From contig DAOVKY010000066.1 of NCBI GenBank assembly GCA_030631525.1, positions 1 through 5,388 on the forward strand: DNA of 5,388 bases, read 5' to 3'. Shown here piece after piece: positions 4,428 to 5,388 of this stretch. This DNA is from a bacterium (lineage in GTDB: Bacteria > JAHJDO01). A program made the translations under genes and the position numbers. Under the pieces are notes generated by a model. That model was not told the origin of the DNA. It saw only the letters and a program-made list of their open reading frames with translations, and made no database searches. Position 1 is the first letter of the stretch. Every line of letters begins with the position of its first letter.

Positions 4428-5388
4428 CTAAATTAGTTTAAGTAAGAATACCCCTTTTTTTGAATATAGGCAAGTAGTAAATCTCGCCATAAATTCATTG
4501 AATCTCTTCTCTGCTCCTTGTTTCCAGTTGAATGAATGATACGTATTAGAAAGCCTTTTAACCTCAGAGGAATTATATAATATGTGTGTAATACCCATGT
4601 CCCTCAATTTATCATAAATCCTGCCGGCATTCTCAGATGCATTGGATATCTCCACAATATCATTAAGATCAAGAGGACTGCTTCCAACATAATCTCTATC
4701 GCAGTAGAACCCCTGATTTTCTCCTATGAACAGGATTTTGCTGTCCTCCGGCAACTCCTCGTTAATAAATTTAAACGCGCCATACTGATAGAAATTTTTA
4801 GATAGAAATTCTTCCTTCGTCTCTTTCCCATACGCTACATCAAAGAAGTTAAAGCCCACAGTCGCTGCAAATTTAAATGTGTTCCAGCATAAAAATCCAA
4901 TAACAAGAAAATATAGCACTCTTAAGACTATTTTGCTCTTCTTGAAGTTAACCAGAGCGTATGCCGCCAATAAACTCCAAACAGATAGGCAAGGAAGCAA
5001 GAACCTAATTATTCGATGTGTAAAGAATATCCAGAGTATAAAAACCAGTACAGTGTATGATATAAGTATTTTTATATTTCTATTCAGCTTAGTAAAAAAC
5101 AATACAGGCAATATCAATAAAACTACGCTTCCATGCTTATCCATAGGGATTTTCCATAACACAGAGATAATATGCAATAAATTCATATCATTTGATATGT
5201 GAAATCTGGCAAATCTTTGAGCAAGTTCTCCATTCCAGTCAATGCCGCCAAGAATATTGTAAAATAGTGGATATACCGGATTATGAGTATATATAAGATT
5301 CTTTATAAGCCATGGTGAAAAGGCCAAAAAGGCAAAGAATAAAAACAGGCACAAAGGCACATAGGCACATAGCTTCTTTTGCGCTTTC
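4428..5388 (-). CDS. membrane glycosyltransferase, GT-C/ArnT-like, C-terminal 319 residues; 5' end outside window
   Basis: A multi-pass membrane protein whose frame is open to the right edge, so the N-terminus with the catalytic first loop is missing. Counting from the GTG at 5358-5360 as residue 1, visible hydrophobic helices lie near 2-16, 79-90, 98-113, 118-138 and 147-165. Family-type motifs are SPWLIKNLIYTHNPVYPLFY (15-34, typical of the PWLIKN...NPVYPFFY class of GT-C proteins) and HRIIRFLLPCLSVW (115-128), like the RYLLP segment of ArnT/PMT relatives. A soluble C-terminal domain follows (about 190-310; LFIGENQGFYCDRDY at 210-224). Such enzymes move sugars from polyprenyl-phosphate carriers onto glycans, lipids or proteins outside the inner membrane. 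Substrate is unknown. Nine further codons upstream of the GTG, partly made of 8-bp repeat DNA, are in frame, so the GTG is not taken as the start. Confidence 0.8.
   Translation of the reverse strand, partial: KAQKKLCAYVPLCLFLFFAFLAFSPWLIKNLIYTHNPVYPLFYNILGGIDWNGELAQRFARFHISNDMNLLHIISVLWKIPMDKHGSVVLLILPVLFFTKLNRNIKILISYTVLVFILWIFFTHRIIRFLLPCLSVWSLLAAYALVNFKKSKIVLRVLYFLVIGFLCWNTFKFAATVGFNFFDVAYGKETKEEFLSKNFYQYGAFKFINEELPEDSKILFIGENQGFYCDRDYVGSSPLDLNDIVEISNASENAGRIYDKLRDMGITHILYNSSEVKRLSNTYHSFNWKQGAEKRFNEFMARFTTCLYSKKGVFLLKLI
5348..5371. repeat. three tandem copies of GGCACA(A/T)A inside the glycosyltransferase frame
   Basis: The units are GGCACAAA (5348-5355), GGCACATA (5356-5363) and GGCACATA (5364-5371). 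On the coding (minus) strand they specify roughly C-A-Y-V-P-L-C-L in a membrane helix. Eight is not a multiple of three, so one unit gained or lost would shift the frame, while three units (24 bp) keep it. A shorter trace of the same unit occurs at 308-323 in the opposite orientation. Confidence 0.75.

Noticed and set aside
5358..5360. GTG as the true start of the glycosyltransferase
   Set aside because: The frame remains open through the window edge, the GTG lies within repeat DNA, and a protein starting here would lack the N-terminal catalytic region expected of GT-C enzymes.
1..5388. CRISPR array, tRNA or rRNA genes, complete insertion sequence, prophage
   Set aside because: No regularly spaced direct repeats, tRNA- or rRNA-like segments, transposase or phage structural genes were seen. 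The ORF6N gene alone does not make a prophage.

Overview
The window is AT-rich bacterial DNA, and every gene I can support lies on the minus strand, so transcription runs from the right edge to the left. Two things suggest an anaerobe: a thiamine-diphosphate/ferredoxin 2-oxoacid oxidoreductase, and several short palindromic dispersed repeats of kinds I recognise from memory in uncultured or anaerobic lineages (for example Omnitrophota-like or Desulfobacterota-like genomes). The lineage is a guess. No ribosomal or marker gene is present to fix it.

Layout in transcription order. (1) 5388-4428: the C-terminal part of a multi-pass GT-C/ArnT-like membrane glycosyltransferase, entering from outside the window. 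(2) 4409-3873: an ORF6N-domain DNA-binding protein, 18 bp downstream. (3) 3872-3718: a spacer with two tandem imperfect hairpins from a dispersed repeat. (4) 3717-1701: three closely packed genes (gaps 36 and 31 bp). They encode a two-helix membrane protein with a jelly-roll-like C-terminal domain (256 aa), a GYF_2-like/transmembrane/zinc-ribbon protein (299 aa), and an unrecognised 92-aa soluble protein. (5) 1700-1368: a spacer of about 330 bp, packed with at least four palindromic repeat elements and a possible remnant of a KilA-N gene. (6) 1367-258 and 261-1: alpha (VorB-like) and beta (TPP-binding) subunits of a 2-oxoacid:ferredoxin oxidoreductase. They overlap by ATGA, and the beta gene runs off the left edge.

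The oxidoreductase pair should act together in the cytoplasm, oxidatively decarboxylating a 2-oxoacid (perhaps branched-chain) to its acyl-CoA with reduction of ferredoxin. The three-gene group looks like an uncharacterised envelope module. Its domains are partly recognisable, but its function is not.

The most interesting structure is in the repeats. An 8-bp tandem unit, GGCACA(A/T)A, lies inside the glycosyltransferase reading frame at the right edge. A shorter trace of the same unit encodes part of an apparent C-terminal extension on the alpha subunit. A 30-bp repeat occurs twice in opposite orientation, on either side of the three-gene group.
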